A stretch of DNA of 63,864 bases from Ohessyouella blattaphilus (GCF_024721265.1 NZ_JAMXOC010000018.1:1-63864), one strand, 5' to 3'. Positions 53,033 through 61,882 are shown, counted from the first letter of the stretch. The notes: a model not told the origin generated them from the sequence alone. Program-made: numbers and translations.

Positions 53033-54364
53033 TTACTCAGCAGCTTCTGCTTGCTGGGCTTCTTTCTTCATCTCGATACGATCGGCAATCTTAACAAACG
53101 GAATGTATACGAGAACCGATATCGCTAGGTTAATCACCTGAATAATGGGACCGATAATCTTAAAGTTTGTGGCAAAGAGCCCCGAAAGAATCGGTGGGGT
53201 CGTCCACGGGATAACAACGGATACCGCTGGTAAAATCCCCATTCGACTGGCGCCATAGGCAACGATAAAGCAAAGAATCGGAGCTAGGACAAAAGGAATC
53301 GCAAAAATCGGATTTAATACAATCGGTAATCCAAAAATAATCGGCTCATTGATATTAAAGACCGATGGCAGGAGACCTAAACGGCCAACCATCCGGTTCT
53401 GTTTTGATTTACCGGCAACAAGTAAGGCGATTACCAAGCCGATACACACACCAGCACCACCCATGTAGACGAAAGCGTCTAAGAAAGATTTGCTAAAGTA
53501 GGTAAATCCTTCTGTAGCACCACTTTCTAGTAAGGCTGTATTGTTATCTACTGCCATTAAGTTAAGAGTCTGTAACACCCCTTCAAACATATTGGCGCCG
53601 TGAATACCAAATACCCAGAAGACGTGAGTTAGAAGCACAATAATCAGGCCAAAGCCCCAGGTATCTGAGCCCTTTGCTAACGGCTTCGCTAAGTTCTCGT
53701 AGATTAAATCAAAGACATTGTTTTTCGCCACCAATTCAATCATTACCGTAATAAAGGAAATAGCAATAATAGTGATAACACCAGGGATCAGTGCTGCAAA
53801 GGAACGGGATACCGCTGGGGGCACACCATCGGGCATCTTAATTATCAGTTTATCGGACCTAGACAGACGTACGAAAATCTCCGTTCCGATAAGGGCGATA
53901 ATCACCCCCACAATCAATCCCTGAGCGTTGGTGTAGCGGTAGTTAATAAAGCCCCAACCAGCCACTTCTTCGCCAGCCTCCGTGGTAATAAAGGCCATCT
54001 GAGGAACTGCTGAAAGATACGCTGCCAAACTAACTAAAGCTGCTGACAAAGCATTGCCTTCGTATGATTTCGCTAGATAATAGGCAATGGCCATAACCGA
54101 GAACAAGGAAATCATTCCAAATGTCCCCCACCAAACGTTTCCATTAATGGTGGTAATCCAGGCCAGTCCGGGAATTTCTGCTAACTTTTCTTTTAATAAA
54201 GTGTTTCTGCCAATTGGCAAGTTGTTAATCAAGGTTACTAAAGACCCTACAATCATAAGTGGCATTAACGAAACAAAGCCATCCCTAACTGCCCCCAAGT
54301 GCCTTTGCTGACCAATTCTTCCAGCAACTGCGGAAAATTTGTCGATAAATGAATTGTTACCCAT
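53033..54364 (-). CDS. PTS cellobiose/chitobiose-family EIIC permease
   Basis: A 443-residue membrane permease with about ten segments, including SLMPLMIVGSLVTLINNLP and FNINEPIIFGLPIVLNPIFAIPF, the latter holding the family's NEPIIFG sugar-binding motif. It brings the disaccharide in with phosphorylation by EIIB. It is 13 bases before EIIA and 24 after EIIB. Confidence 0.95.
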   Translation of the reverse strand: MGNNSFIDKFSAVAGRIGQQRHLGAVRDGFVSLMPLMIVGSLVTLINNLPIGRNTLLKEKLAEIPGLAWITTINGNVWWGTFGMISLFSVMAIAYYLAKSYEGNALSAALVSLAAYLSAVPQMAFITTEAGEEVAGWGFINYRYTNAQGLIVGVIIALIGTEIFVRLSRSDKLIIKMPDGVPPAVSRSFAALIPGVITIIAISFITVMIELVAKNNVFDLIYENLAKPLAKGSDTWGFGLIIVLLTHVFWVFGIHGANMFEGVLQTLNLMAVDNNTALLESGATEGFTYFSKSFLDAFVYMGGAGVCIGLVIALLVAGKSKQNRMVGRLGLLPSVFNINEPIIFGLPIVLNPIFAIPFVLAPILCFIVAYGASRMGILPAVSVVIPWTTPPILSGLFATNFKIIGPIIQVINLAISVLVYIPFVKIADRIEMKKEAQQAEAAE

Positions 54365-54388
54365 GTAATTGTCCTCCCTTTCTCAATG

Positions 54389-54694
54389 CTACCCTAGCAA
54401 TGACTCAATTTGTTTAAGAACTGCCGCTCCGTCCATACGTCCGTAAGACAGCATATCCACCACACCTATTTTTGTGCTTGATCCGGCAATCGCTTCCTTA
54501 AACTTTCCTTCTAAATAACGTACCTGTGGTCCTAAAAGTAGCACGTCCGCCTGGGTTAAATCTTTACGCGCTTCCGCTTCACCCATGGCGTACACCTCTA
54601 ACTCAAGACCTTTTTCTTTTGCCGCCTTGTTTACCTTTTCCACTAAAAGGCTAGTAGACATTCCCGCAGCACATACAAACATTACTTTTGCCAT
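54389..54694 (-). CDS. PTS cellobiose/chitobiose-family EIIB
   Basis: A 101-residue EIIB with the phospho-cysteine in MFVCAAGMSTSLLV (Cys8) and VLLLGPQVRYL. It passes phosphate to the sugar at EIIC. Its start overlaps the regulator's last codon by one base, tying PTS expression to the regulator transcript. Confidence 0.95.
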   Translation of the reverse strand: MAKVMFVCAAGMSTSLLVEKVNKAAKEKGLELEVYAMGEAEARKDLTQADVLLLGPQVRYLEGKFKEAIAGSSTKIGVVDMLSYGRMDGAAVLKQIESLLG

Positions 54695-55887
54695 TACTTT
54701 TTCCCTCCTTGTTGAATAATCTTTTCTATGATTTTCTCTGTTCCTACAACAAAACAGCCGTAGATACCTGCTCCCTCGCGAAGCTCGCCAATTGCCACCT
54801 GAGGTTTTACAAACCCTTTTGTGGAATCAATAAACTCACGCACACCTTCTAAAATAACTTCGCCAAAACTTAAATAATCCCCTCCTAACAAAACCTTCTT
54901 AACATCTAAAAACGTGCAACAGTTATAAATCATTTTGCCCAGTTTATAGCCAAACTCATGGACCACCTCGCAAACTCTCTCATCACCCTGTCTAGCTAAG
55001 GCGACCACCTCTTGAAAATTCAGCGGGTTCTCCCCACTAATTGAAAGTCCCCTTTCAGAAAGTTCTTTGAAAAGACTTTCCATGGCAATGGTTTCTTCTA
55101 CACTTCTACCGTCATCCAAAATCACGTAACCAACTTCACCAGCTGCGTTGCCTTCTCCTAAGTGAAGCTTCCCATTTAAGATAATACCCGCACCCACACC
55201 TACTCCGGCGCTGATATAAAGAAGGTTTTCATCTCCTTTTTCGGCACTGACATACCATTCTCCAAGTGCCGCCATCCCCGCATCGTTGCGGACGGATACG
55301 TGAATCTTTAATTCTTGTTTTAAATACTCGCGAATCCCAATATTCGCAAAGTCTACATGCCGCTCACTGATAAAATCAGGCTCATCATCGGTGAATACCC
55401 CGGGATGAGAAATAACGATTAGCTCTAGCTTCTCTCGGGGAATCTGATTCTCATCAAGAATCTCAAAGAACGTGTCCCGAATCTGCTGGCGCTTATCTTC
55501 GGCCGTAGCTTTCTTCTTAGCCTTCACTCGCTTTAAGCCGATTAAACAATTGTTCATGTCCGCTACGGCACAGACCGGATTGCGAAAAGACAAGTCCAAA
55601 GCACCGACGTATCTTAAACTCTCGTTAAAATACAGTAAGATTGGTTTGCGTCCGCCCTTTTTGGCGGCTTCGCCTTCGCCCCGTTCAACCACTAGACCAG
55701 AAGCAATCAACAGCTCCACGTTGCTAGCGATCGCCGGTTTGCTTATCCCTAAATCCTTTGCAAGGGTGGCTCTAGAGACACCACTGCGCCGATGGATCTC
55801 CTCAGCGATGGCTTTTTCATTAATCACTCGACTTAAAGAGCGATCGGCCACTAGTCGCCGGCCTGTAGGTTCTATCTTTTCCCTCAT
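54694..55887 (-). CDS. ROK-family transcriptional regulator (NagC/XylR type)
   Basis: A 397-residue regulator with an N-terminal winged helix (RRSGVSRATLAKDLGISKPAIASNVELL) and a ROK sugar-binding domain (NLLYISAGVGVGAGIILNGKLHLGEGNAAGEVGYV). The CxCGxxGCxE zinc motif usual after this segment is absent. As first gene of the chitobiose-type operon, with a palindrome at its promoter, it probably represses its own operon until a sugar phosphate binds. Confidence 0.92.
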   Translation of the reverse strand: MREKIEPTGRRLVADRSLSRVINEKAIAEEIHRRSGVSRATLAKDLGISKPAIASNVELLIASGLVVERGEGEAAKKGGRKPILLYFNESLRYVGALDLSFRNPVCAVADMNNCLIGLKRVKAKKKATAEDKRQQIRDTFFEILDENQIPREKLELIVISHPGVFTDDEPDFISERHVDFANIGIREYLKQELKIHVSVRNDAGMAALGEWYVSAEKGDENLLYISAGVGVGAGIILNGKLHLGEGNAAGEVGYVILDDGRSVEETIAMESLFKELSERGLSISGENPLNFQEVVALARQGDERVCEVVHEFGYKLGKMIYNCCTFLDVKKVLLGGDYLSFGEVILEGVREFIDSTKGFVKPQVAIGELREGAGIYGCFVVGTEKIIEKIIQQGGKK

Positions 55888-55910
55888 AATATCTCCTCTT
55901 TAGATACGTT

Positions 55911-55923
55911 AGTAATTATTACT
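55911..55923 (-). promoter_or_regulatory. Palindromic operator at the ROK/PTS operon start site
   Basis: AGTAAT-T-ATTACT, a perfect 6-1-6 palindrome just downstream of the -10, before the ribosome binding site. It is well placed to block initiation and is a likely ROK regulator site. Confidence 0.65.
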
Positions 55924-55930
55924 TACTTAC

Positions 55931-55959
55931 ATAATAGACATATTTTTTCCATTTGTCAA
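55931..55959 (-). promoter_or_regulatory. Promoter of the ROK/PTS operon
   Basis: TTGACA (55954-55959), 17-base spacer, TATTAT (55931-55936). Confidence 0.85.
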
Positions 55960-55966
55960 CAATCAT

Positions 55967-55995
55967 TTGGTGGTTTTTACAAAATACGTTATAAT
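55967..55995 (+). promoter_or_regulatory. Promoter of the HipA-like gene
   Basis: TTGGTG (55967-55972), 17-base spacer, TATAAT (55990-55995), diverging from the ROK promoter. Confidence 0.6.
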
Positions 55996-56016
55996 AATTC
56001 TATTAGGAGATATTAT

Positions 56017-57096
56017 ATGGACACTTTAATGCTAAAAAACGATCCCTTACTAAATATTCACGATGACGGAACGATTGCGGTTATCGACTTTGATCGCTTA
56101 CCCTTCGCTCTGCGAATCCCTCAGCTTAGTAGCGCTCAGTATAAGGACTGGGTTTCTTTGCGCGCGCTCCAGCTTGATCGCCAACACGCCAAGGATATTA
56201 TCAACCGTTATCGCCTACCCCAATATGATAAGTACCGGATTGCGAAAGCTTGTCGCGGGTTTAGCCTAACCGATTCCTACTGGATTCGCGATGAAATGGA
56301 TACCATTACTTGGGAAGACCGCAATCTGTTTCACAACGATTTGTCCCTTTCCATCGTCGAAACCTCCCTTTCGGGAAAGCTCAGTAAAACTTCCTACCGG
56401 ATTGAAGGTAACGAAATTATCCACGAGATTTCTCCAGAGTTAACCACTTGGGGCGTTAACGCTAAGGCTTGGATCAAAGAAACGGATGGTCTCTATCTCC
56501 ATAAAATTGGGATAAACGAAGTGGGTGCAAGCGTTATTATCGATATGCTCGGGCTAGAGCATATCAAGTACCAACTCTCAACAGCCGAACAGATTGACAA
56601 ATACCTCTCTACCGAGGTCAAGACTTGGCTTACCGGCGTTGGTGAAGCCATCGTCAACTCCAAACTTTTTACTAGCGAGAACCTTTCCTTCGTCTCCTTT
56701 GACGAATTTTCTACCTTTTGTTCCTATTATGATATCGACCCAATCGATCAAGCGATTAAGTACGATGCTCGTATTTATTACGAAATGCAGATAATTGACT
56801 ATATCCTCAATAACCCTGATCGGCACGGTCAGAATTGGGGCTTCTATATGGATGCGAATACCGGCAAGCTCGTGCGTATGGCTCTTCACTTCGACCACGA
56901 CCGCGCCTTCAATCGAAACATCGAAATCATGTCACTAACTAGTAAGGAACCCATGCTCCTAAGAGATGCCGCCCTTGATGCCCTCAGTCACGTCCGCATT
57001 CCTCTTGAGAATATCCGAAACGGAAAACGCCCACCCACCGTTACCGAAAAACAGTGGCAAGGAGTCCAAGAAAGAGTTCAAATCCTCGATCAATAA
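56017..57096 (+). CDS. Stand-alone HipA-like Ser/Thr kinase
   Basis: A 359-residue protein whose C-terminal half matches HipA/CtkA-type kinases: catalytic loop NNPDRHGQNWGFYMD (Asp268, Asn273) and metal-binding FDHDRAFN (Asp293). A candidate ATP lysine is in WGVNAKAWI (Lys150). No HipA N-terminal subdomain and no HipB antitoxin gene is seen, so it does not look like a classical toxin pair. Targets are unknown. The start has AGGAGA upstream and a terminator follows. Confidence 0.75.
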   Translation: MDTLMLKNDPLLNIHDDGTIAVIDFDRLPFALRIPQLSSAQYKDWVSLRALQLDRQHAKDIINRYRLPQYDKYRIAKACRGFSLTDSYWIRDEMDTITWEDRNLFHNDLSLSIVETSLSGKLSKTSYRIEGNEIIHEISPELTTWGVNAKAWIKETDGLYLHKIGINEVGASVIIDMLGLEHIKYQLSTAEQIDKYLSTEVKTWLTGVGEAIVNSKLFTSENLSFVSFDEFSTFCSYYDIDPIDQAIKYDARIYYEMQIIDYILNNPDRHGQNWGFYMDANTGKLVRMALHFDHDRAFNRNIEIMSLTSKEPMLLRDAALDALSHVRIPLENIRNGKRPPTVTEKQWQGVQERVQILDQ

Positions 57097-57099
57097 AAA

Positions 57100-57141
57100 T
57101 TACCGAAGCAACGAATACCGTTTGCTTCGGTAATTTTTTTT
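57100..57141 (+). terminator. Terminator of the HipA-like gene
   Basis: TTACCGAAGCAA/TTGCTTCGGTAA stem followed by eight T. Confidence 0.92.
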
Positions 57142-57150
57142 AGAAAAGTG

Positions 57151-57187
57151 TTGACACCATAATATTATTGTACTATGATTGTAATAC
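57151..57187 (+). promoter_or_regulatory. ABC exporter promoter with imperfect palindrome
   Basis: TTGACA (57151-57156), 17-base spacer, TATGAT (57174-57179). GTACTATGATTGTAATAC (57170-57187) is an imperfect palindrome over the -10 and may bind a regulator. Confidence 0.7.
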
Positions 57188-57216
57188 ACTAATACAGACG
57201 AACAAAGGAGGCCTAT

Positions 57217-57945
57217 ATGGGAACAATACTTAGAACAAATCATTTAACGAAAAAATATGGAAATAACTCGGTGGTTAAGGATCTTTCATTAACCGTACAC
57301 GAAGGCGATATCTATGGCTTTATCGGTAAAAACGGTGCCGGTAAGACTACTTTAATCCGCATGATTGCCGGCCTGGCAAAGCCAACGGAAGGTAATCTCT
57401 TACTCTTTGGCGGTCAGAATTTAACCGCTGCCAGAGCGAATATTGGTACTGTTATCGAGAACCCGGCGCTCTATCCCAATATGACCGCCAGGAACAATAT
57501 GATGGTTCAGGTGAAATTAAAGGGAGAGTCCCCGGAGCAAATCGATCGACTTTTAGAGCTTGTGGGACTTGCCGATACCGGCAAGAAGAAGGCGAAGAAC
57601 TTTTCCTTAGGAATGCGTCAGCGCTTAGCCATTGCCGTTGCTCTCATCGGTTCTCCGAAGTTTTTAATCCTCGACGAGCCTACCAACGGTTTGGACCCCC
57701 AAGGGATTCGAGAAATCAGGGAACTTATCGTTAGACTAAATAAGGAAGAGAAAATCACCGTTCTCATTTCCTCCCATATTCTTAGCGAACTTTCCAAGTT
57801 TGCTACCCGCTATGGCATTATTCACAACGGCCAGCTAGTGGAAGAGTTTACCAAACAGGAACTCTTAGAACGCCAGGGAGAGACCCCTACCGAACACGAT
57901 AACGATCTAGAAGACTACTTCTTACAAAAGATTGCCGGAATCTAA
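57217..57945 (+). CDS. ABC transporter ATP-binding protein (bacitracin/lantibiotic-export type)
   Basis: A 242-residue ATPase: Walker A GKNGAGKTT, signature FSLGMRQRLAIAVA, Walker B FLILDEPTNGLDP, and a C-terminal tail of about 40 residues. It is similar to BcrA/NatA-type exporters used for antibiotic peptide resistance or sodium export. AAAGGAGG lies before the ATG. It is co-transcribed with the permease. Confidence 0.92.
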   Translation: MGTILRTNHLTKKYGNNSVVKDLSLTVHEGDIYGFIGKNGAGKTTLIRMIAGLAKPTEGNLLLFGGQNLTAARANIGTVIENPALYPNMTARNNMMVQVKLKGESPEQIDRLLELVGLADTGKKKAKNFSLGMRQRLAIAVALIGSPKFLILDEPTNGLDPQGIREIRELIVRLNKEEKITVLISSHILSELSKFATRYGIIHNGQLVEEFTKQELLERQGETPTEHDNDLEDYFLQKIAGI

Positions 57946-57978
57946 ATTCTACCTACCAAACGAAAGGAATATATAACT

Positions 57979-58821
57979 ATGAAAAACGCTATTAGCAGTG
58001 ATTTATTTAAACTTAGAAAATCAAATTATTTTTACGTATGTCTAATCATCTCCATCATTCTTTCTGTCGCCACCGTTTTTTTGATGGATTTCGCTTATAA
58101 AAATCTAAAACAATCCTCCACTAGTGAACAGAGCGGTGTCACCGTAGAAATCGGTAACGAAGTGACCTCGGAAGCCAATACTGACGTCCTGATGAACGCC
58201 CCTACCGGCAGTAGCACGATGGCGACCTTCTTCGGCTCTAGCTCCGCTGCCTTATTACTAGCCGTAGTCATCTCCCTCTTTGTAGGCAGTGAATTCAACA
58301 ACGGCACCATTAAAAATTCAGCCTCGACTAATTTAAGCCGAAGCAAGTTATACGCCTCAAAGACCATCGTCGGGGTGCTGGCGGGACTCTTTTATTTTCT
58401 CGTTTCCGGTATTATCGCCACCTGCTTTGCCACCTTTTTATGGGGCTTTGGAGACATATCCCCAGGCTTTTGGTCAGATACGCTTCTAAGCATCGGTGTT
58501 GAAGGACTTATCATCGCCGCCTACGTCTCTGTCTTTACCATGTTCTCCATGCTGATTCGGCAAAACGGTGGTTCGCTGGCGGCTAATATTTGCTTCCTCG
58601 AGTTCCTTACCCTTATCGTGCAACTAATGATGTTTGCTGCCAAACAGCTATTTGACTGGGAGATAAATCTGACTCAGTACCTACTGGATGTAAATATGAC
58701 CAATGTGGCCACCAACTTTACTTCTAAAATCTTCATTCAAGGAGCCCTGGTCGCTCTCGGGTATTTTGTTGTCACCTATATAATCGGTGTAACTTCCTTT
58801 AAAGCAAGAGATATTAAGTAA
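57979..58821 (+). CDS. ABC-2 type permease
   Basis: A 280-residue membrane protein with six hydrophobic segments and a first extracellular loop rich in Ser/Thr (about residues 40-75). GSEFNNGTIKNSASTNLSRS is the typical ABC-2 cytoplasmic motif. It is the partner of the preceding ATPase, 33 bases downstream; substrate unknown. Confidence 0.9.
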   Translation: MKNAISSDLFKLRKSNYFYVCLIISIILSVATVFLMDFAYKNLKQSSTSEQSGVTVEIGNEVTSEANTDVLMNAPTGSSTMATFFGSSSAALLLAVVISLFVGSEFNNGTIKNSASTNLSRSKLYASKTIVGVLAGLFYFLVSGIIATCFATFLWGFGDISPGFWSDTLLSIGVEGLIIAAYVSVFTMFSMLIRQNGGSLAANICFLEFLTLIVQLMMFAAKQLFDWEINLTQYLLDVNMTNVATNFTSKIFIQGALVALGYFVVTYIIGVTSFKARDIK

Positions 58822-58834
58822 AGTTGGGCTATTC

Positions 58835-58873
58835 AAAAAGGCGCAAGGAGATATTTTCTCCTTACGCCTTTTT
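58835..58873. terminator. Bidirectional terminator after the ABC exporter
   Basis: AAAAAGGCGcAAGGAGA/TCTCCTTaCGCCTTTTT around TATTT; it serves the exporter and the convergent patB-like gene. Confidence 0.92.
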
Positions 58874-58906
58874 CCTATAAGTATTCGTAACTGTTCAGGA
58901 CAGACC

Positions 58907-60061
58907 TCAGACGCGTTCGCATAATGACGCTGTCGCTACCTTAATATTATCTAATGAGGTGGCCAGATTAAGCCGAATAAAGTTCTCATATCCCACAGGT
59001 GCAAACCAGTTGCCGTAATCTACCGCTAACTTACACTGCTCTTCCATCACTTCCGTGACGTTTTTCCCTTCTAGATAAGCACCCAAATCTAGCCAAGCTA
59101 AATACGTTCCTTCAAGGGGCGCTAACACGGCTTTCGGTAAATGCCGAGAAAGCTCATCCTTTAGATAATTGTAGTTCTCTTGGATCTGTTCTTTTACGCC
59201 TTGAAGCCATTCATCGCCCTCTCGGTAACCGGCCTCTGCCGCAATATACCCGAAGGCGTTGCCGCTACCGATGGCAATACTGAGAACAAACTTATCCCAG
59301 CGGGCGCGCAGCTCCTCATCTTTAATGATGATAATGGAGTTTTGACCGGCTGCTAGGTTAAAGGTCTTTGAGGGTGCCGTCAGCAAAATCATCCCCTCCT
59401 GATAATTCTCTGCTAAAAATGCCGAGGTATGATGGTGGGGCGACATCACCAAGTCCTGGTGAATTTCATCCGCCAAGACGTATACTTTATGTTTCCGGCA
59501 AAGGGCTATCATCCCCTTAAGCTCGGCCTCTGTCCACACCCGACCGACTGGGTTGTGGGGAGAGCAAAGGATAAAGAGCTTAACGTCTTCTTTAATAATC
59601 GTTTCCTCAAAAGCCTCTAAGTCCACCTGATAATGGCCATTGTGATTAACTAAGTCTGCCGATACTAAATGGCGTTCATTGTTTTCAATCGCTCTCGCAA
59701 AGGGATAATACACCGGCTGCTGAATCAAAATGCTATCGCCTGGCCTAGTCAGCATCTGAACGCCCCAGTTAAAGCCTGATACCACTCCTGGTGAAAAGCG
59801 AAGCCATTCGCGCTCCACGGTAAAACCGTGATGACGCTTTTCCCAGGCGATAAATGCCTCATAATAAGAATCCGGAACCTTATAGTAACCATAAGCTCCC
59901 ATCTCCACATATTCGTGTAAAGCCTTTGTAATTGCCTCCGGCACTTTAAAATCCATATCCGCCACCCATAGTGGTAATAAATCATTGCTGGAGAAAAGGC
60001 GCTCCATACCATCCCATTTCTCGCAGTTCGTCTGCTTTCTCTCAACATACTCTGGTCTCAT
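58907..60061 (-). CDS. PatB/MalY-type PLP-dependent C-S lyase
   Basis: A 384-residue fold-type I PLP enzyme: LPLWVADMDFKVPEAI, LCSPHNPVGRVW, VLADEIHQDLV and the Schiff-base lysine in SKTFNLAAGQNS. The family cleaves cystathionine or cysteine conjugates, or acts as an aminotransferase. ATG 60061 with GAGGAGG is preferred over the frame start at 60076. It is monocistronic. Confidence 0.92.
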   Translation of the reverse strand: MRPEYVERKQTNCEKWDGMERLFSSNDLLPLWVADMDFKVPEAITKALHEYVEMGAYGYYKVPDSYYEAFIAWEKRHHGFTVEREWLRFSPGVVSGFNWGVQMLTRPGDSILIQQPVYYPFARAIENNERHLVSADLVNHNGHYQVDLEAFEETIIKEDVKLFILCSPHNPVGRVWTEAELKGMIALCRKHKVYVLADEIHQDLVMSPHHHTSAFLAENYQEGMILLTAPSKTFNLAAGQNSIIIIKDEELRARWDKFVLSIAIGSGNAFGYIAAEAGYREGDEWLQGVKEQIQENYNYLKDELSRHLPKAVLAPLEGTYLAWLDLGAYLEGKNVTEVMEEQCKLAVDYGNWFAPVGYENFIRLNLATSLDNIKVATASLCERV

Positions 60062-60146
60062 TTTTTTCCTCCTCAAATCAAAATACCGTATAAGAAGTAT
60101 TCTAACACGTTTTTTTCGCGGTTAATATAGGAAGATTCTCCTACAG

Positions 60147-60238
60147 ACCTTGACAAAGGTCGCTAACTATGAGATAGTTTCCAAGGTTACATTGTATTTT
60201 AACGGTACTGGTGAATTCCCCGGTACCGTTTTCTTTTG
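60147..60238 (+). promoter_or_regulatory. Promoter and structured leader of the DEAD-box helicase gene
   Basis: TTGACA (60150-60155) inside ACCTT-GACA-AAGGT, 17-base spacer, GATAGT (60173-60178) inside the palindrome AACTAT-GAG-ATAGTT (60165-60179). The leader then forms AACGGTAC/GTACCGTT (60201-60230) followed by TTTTCTTTTG, a terminator-like structure ahead of the start codon. Confidence 0.6.
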
Positions 60239-60256
60239 TTAATGAAAGTGAGATTT

Positions 60257-61882
60257 ATGGAAAACATCCTATTTGAAGATTTAGAAATTAATAACGAACT
60301 AAAACGAGCGGTGGCTGATATGGGCTTTACCGAAGCAACTCCCGTACAGAGCCAAAGTATTCTTCCCATGCTAGAAGGAAAAGATATGGTGGTGCAAGCG
60401 CCTACCGGTACCGGTAAGACGTGTGCTTTTGGTCTTCCCATTATGGAAAAGATCGACACCGAAGCAAAGCACGTAGAAGCACTTATTCTCGCCCCGACCA
60501 GAGAGCTTGCCGTTCAGATTACCAACGAGCTAATGAAGCTGGGTAAATATACCGCTGGCATTCGCATCACCCCTGTATATGGTGGCCAGGTTATCACGAG
60601 ACAGATTACCGCCCTAAAAAAACGTCCCCAGATTATCGTCGCTACCCCAGGACGTCTGATGGATCATTTGCGCCGCCACACCGTCAAACTTGATAACCTT
60701 AAGTATCTCGTTCTCGACGAAGCCGACGAAATGCTTAACATGGGCTTTCGTGAAGATATCGATACCATCCTCGAATCCGCTTCCGAGTCCCACCAAACGG
60801 TCTTATATTCAGCAACGATGTCAAAGGAGATTCTCGACATCACCAAAAAGTATCTACACACTCCCGAAAAGGTTCAAATCACAAAAAGTGAAATGACCGT
60901 TCCTACCATTAAACAATATTATCTAGAGGTACGCTCAGAAAACAAAATCGACCTCCTGGCTCGCCTCGTTGACTTAGGCGGCTATGAAAAGGGAATTGTC
61001 TTCTGTAATACCAAGCGAATGGTAGACGAACTAGCCCTTGAGATGACCGCTAGAGGTTACCTCTCGGAAGGACTCCACGGCGATATGAACCAAGCCCAGA
61101 GAGACCGCGTCATGCGGGACTTTAGAAACCGTAAAATCGACCTGTTAATCGCTACTGACGTGGCGGCTAGAGGGATCGATGTGAAAGGGATTGAAGCCGT
61201 CTTTAACTACGACGTGCCAGAAGACCTTGAATACTACGTACACCGGATTGGTCGTACGGGAAGAGCCAAGGCCGAAGGGATCTCTTACCTCTTCGTTACC
61301 AGAAGAGATATGTGGCGACTAAGAGAAATCATGAACTACACCAAGGCCAAAATCGAATACATGCCGATTCCTAAGGTTGCTGAAATCACCGATATTCGCG
61401 TACGCAAAGCCTTGTCGGAAGCAACTGCCCTAGCAGATGACGGCAAATTAAGCCTTTATCGCCAAGGAATCGAAGATTTCCTAAGCGAACACGATACCGA
61501 GATCACAATCCTCGACCTTGCCGCCGCCCTTCTCCTAAAAGATGTGGGCTTAAGCGATTTGAAAGATATTGAAGAAAGACCAAGGAGTCGCGAAAAGGGT
61601 GCTATTCCCACTAGTGGCAACGCTCGTATCTTTATCAATGTGGGCAAATTAGATAAGCTTAAAAAACGTCAGCTAATCAAGCTTTTAGTAGAAAAGGTTG
61701 GTCTTAGAGAACGGGAAATCCGCGATATCTCTATTCTTGAAAAATTCTCTTTCGTCAATATTCCGGCGGAATATGCCAAAGAGACCTTGAAAAAGCTCAA
61801 TAACATGCGTCTTGACGGTCGCAAAATAAAAGCAGAAATCTCTACGGGAAAACAAGGTAAAAAGAAGAAAAAAGCCTTTTAA
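60257..61882 (+). CDS. DEAD-box RNA helicase (CshA/DeaD-like)
   Basis: A 541-residue helicase: Q-motif FTEATPVQSQSI, Walker A APTGTGKT, PTRELAVQ, DEAD box VLDEADEML, SAT, and HRIGRTGRA. A C-terminal DbpA-type RNA-binding domain (about 465-530; GNARIFINVGKLDKLKKRQL) and a KKKKK tail follow, as in CsdA/DeaD. It works in cold-shock RNA unwinding, ribosome assembly and mRNA decay. The ATG at 60257 is chosen from family start and AAGTGAG upstream. Confidence 0.94.
   Translation: MENILFEDLEINNELKRAVADMGFTEATPVQSQSILPMLEGKDMVVQAPTGTGKTCAFGLPIMEKIDTEAKHVEALILAPTRELAVQITNELMKLGKYTAGIRITPVYGGQVITRQITALKKRPQIIVATPGRLMDHLRRHTVKLDNLKYLVLDEADEMLNMGFREDIDTILESASESHQTVLYSATMSKEILDITKKYLHTPEKVQITKSEMTVPTIKQYYLEVRSENKIDLLARLVDLGGYEKGIVFCNTKRMVDELALEMTARGYLSEGLHGDMNQAQRDRVMRDFRNRKIDLLIATDVAARGIDVKGIEAVFNYDVPEDLEYYVHRIGRTGRAKAEGISYLFVTRRDMWRLREIMNYTKAKIEYMPIPKVAEITDIRVRKALSEATALADDGKLSLYRQGIEDFLSEHDTEITILDLAAALLLKDVGLSDLKDIEERPRSREKGAIPTSGNARIFINVGKLDKLKKRQLIKLLVEKVGLREREIRDISILEKFSFVNIPAEYAKETLKKLNNMRLDGRKIKAEISTGKQGKKKKKAF

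Noticed and set aside
56017-57096. Classical HipAB toxin-antitoxin module
   Set aside because: No HipB-like gene adjoins it and the N-terminal HipA subdomain is not recognisable.
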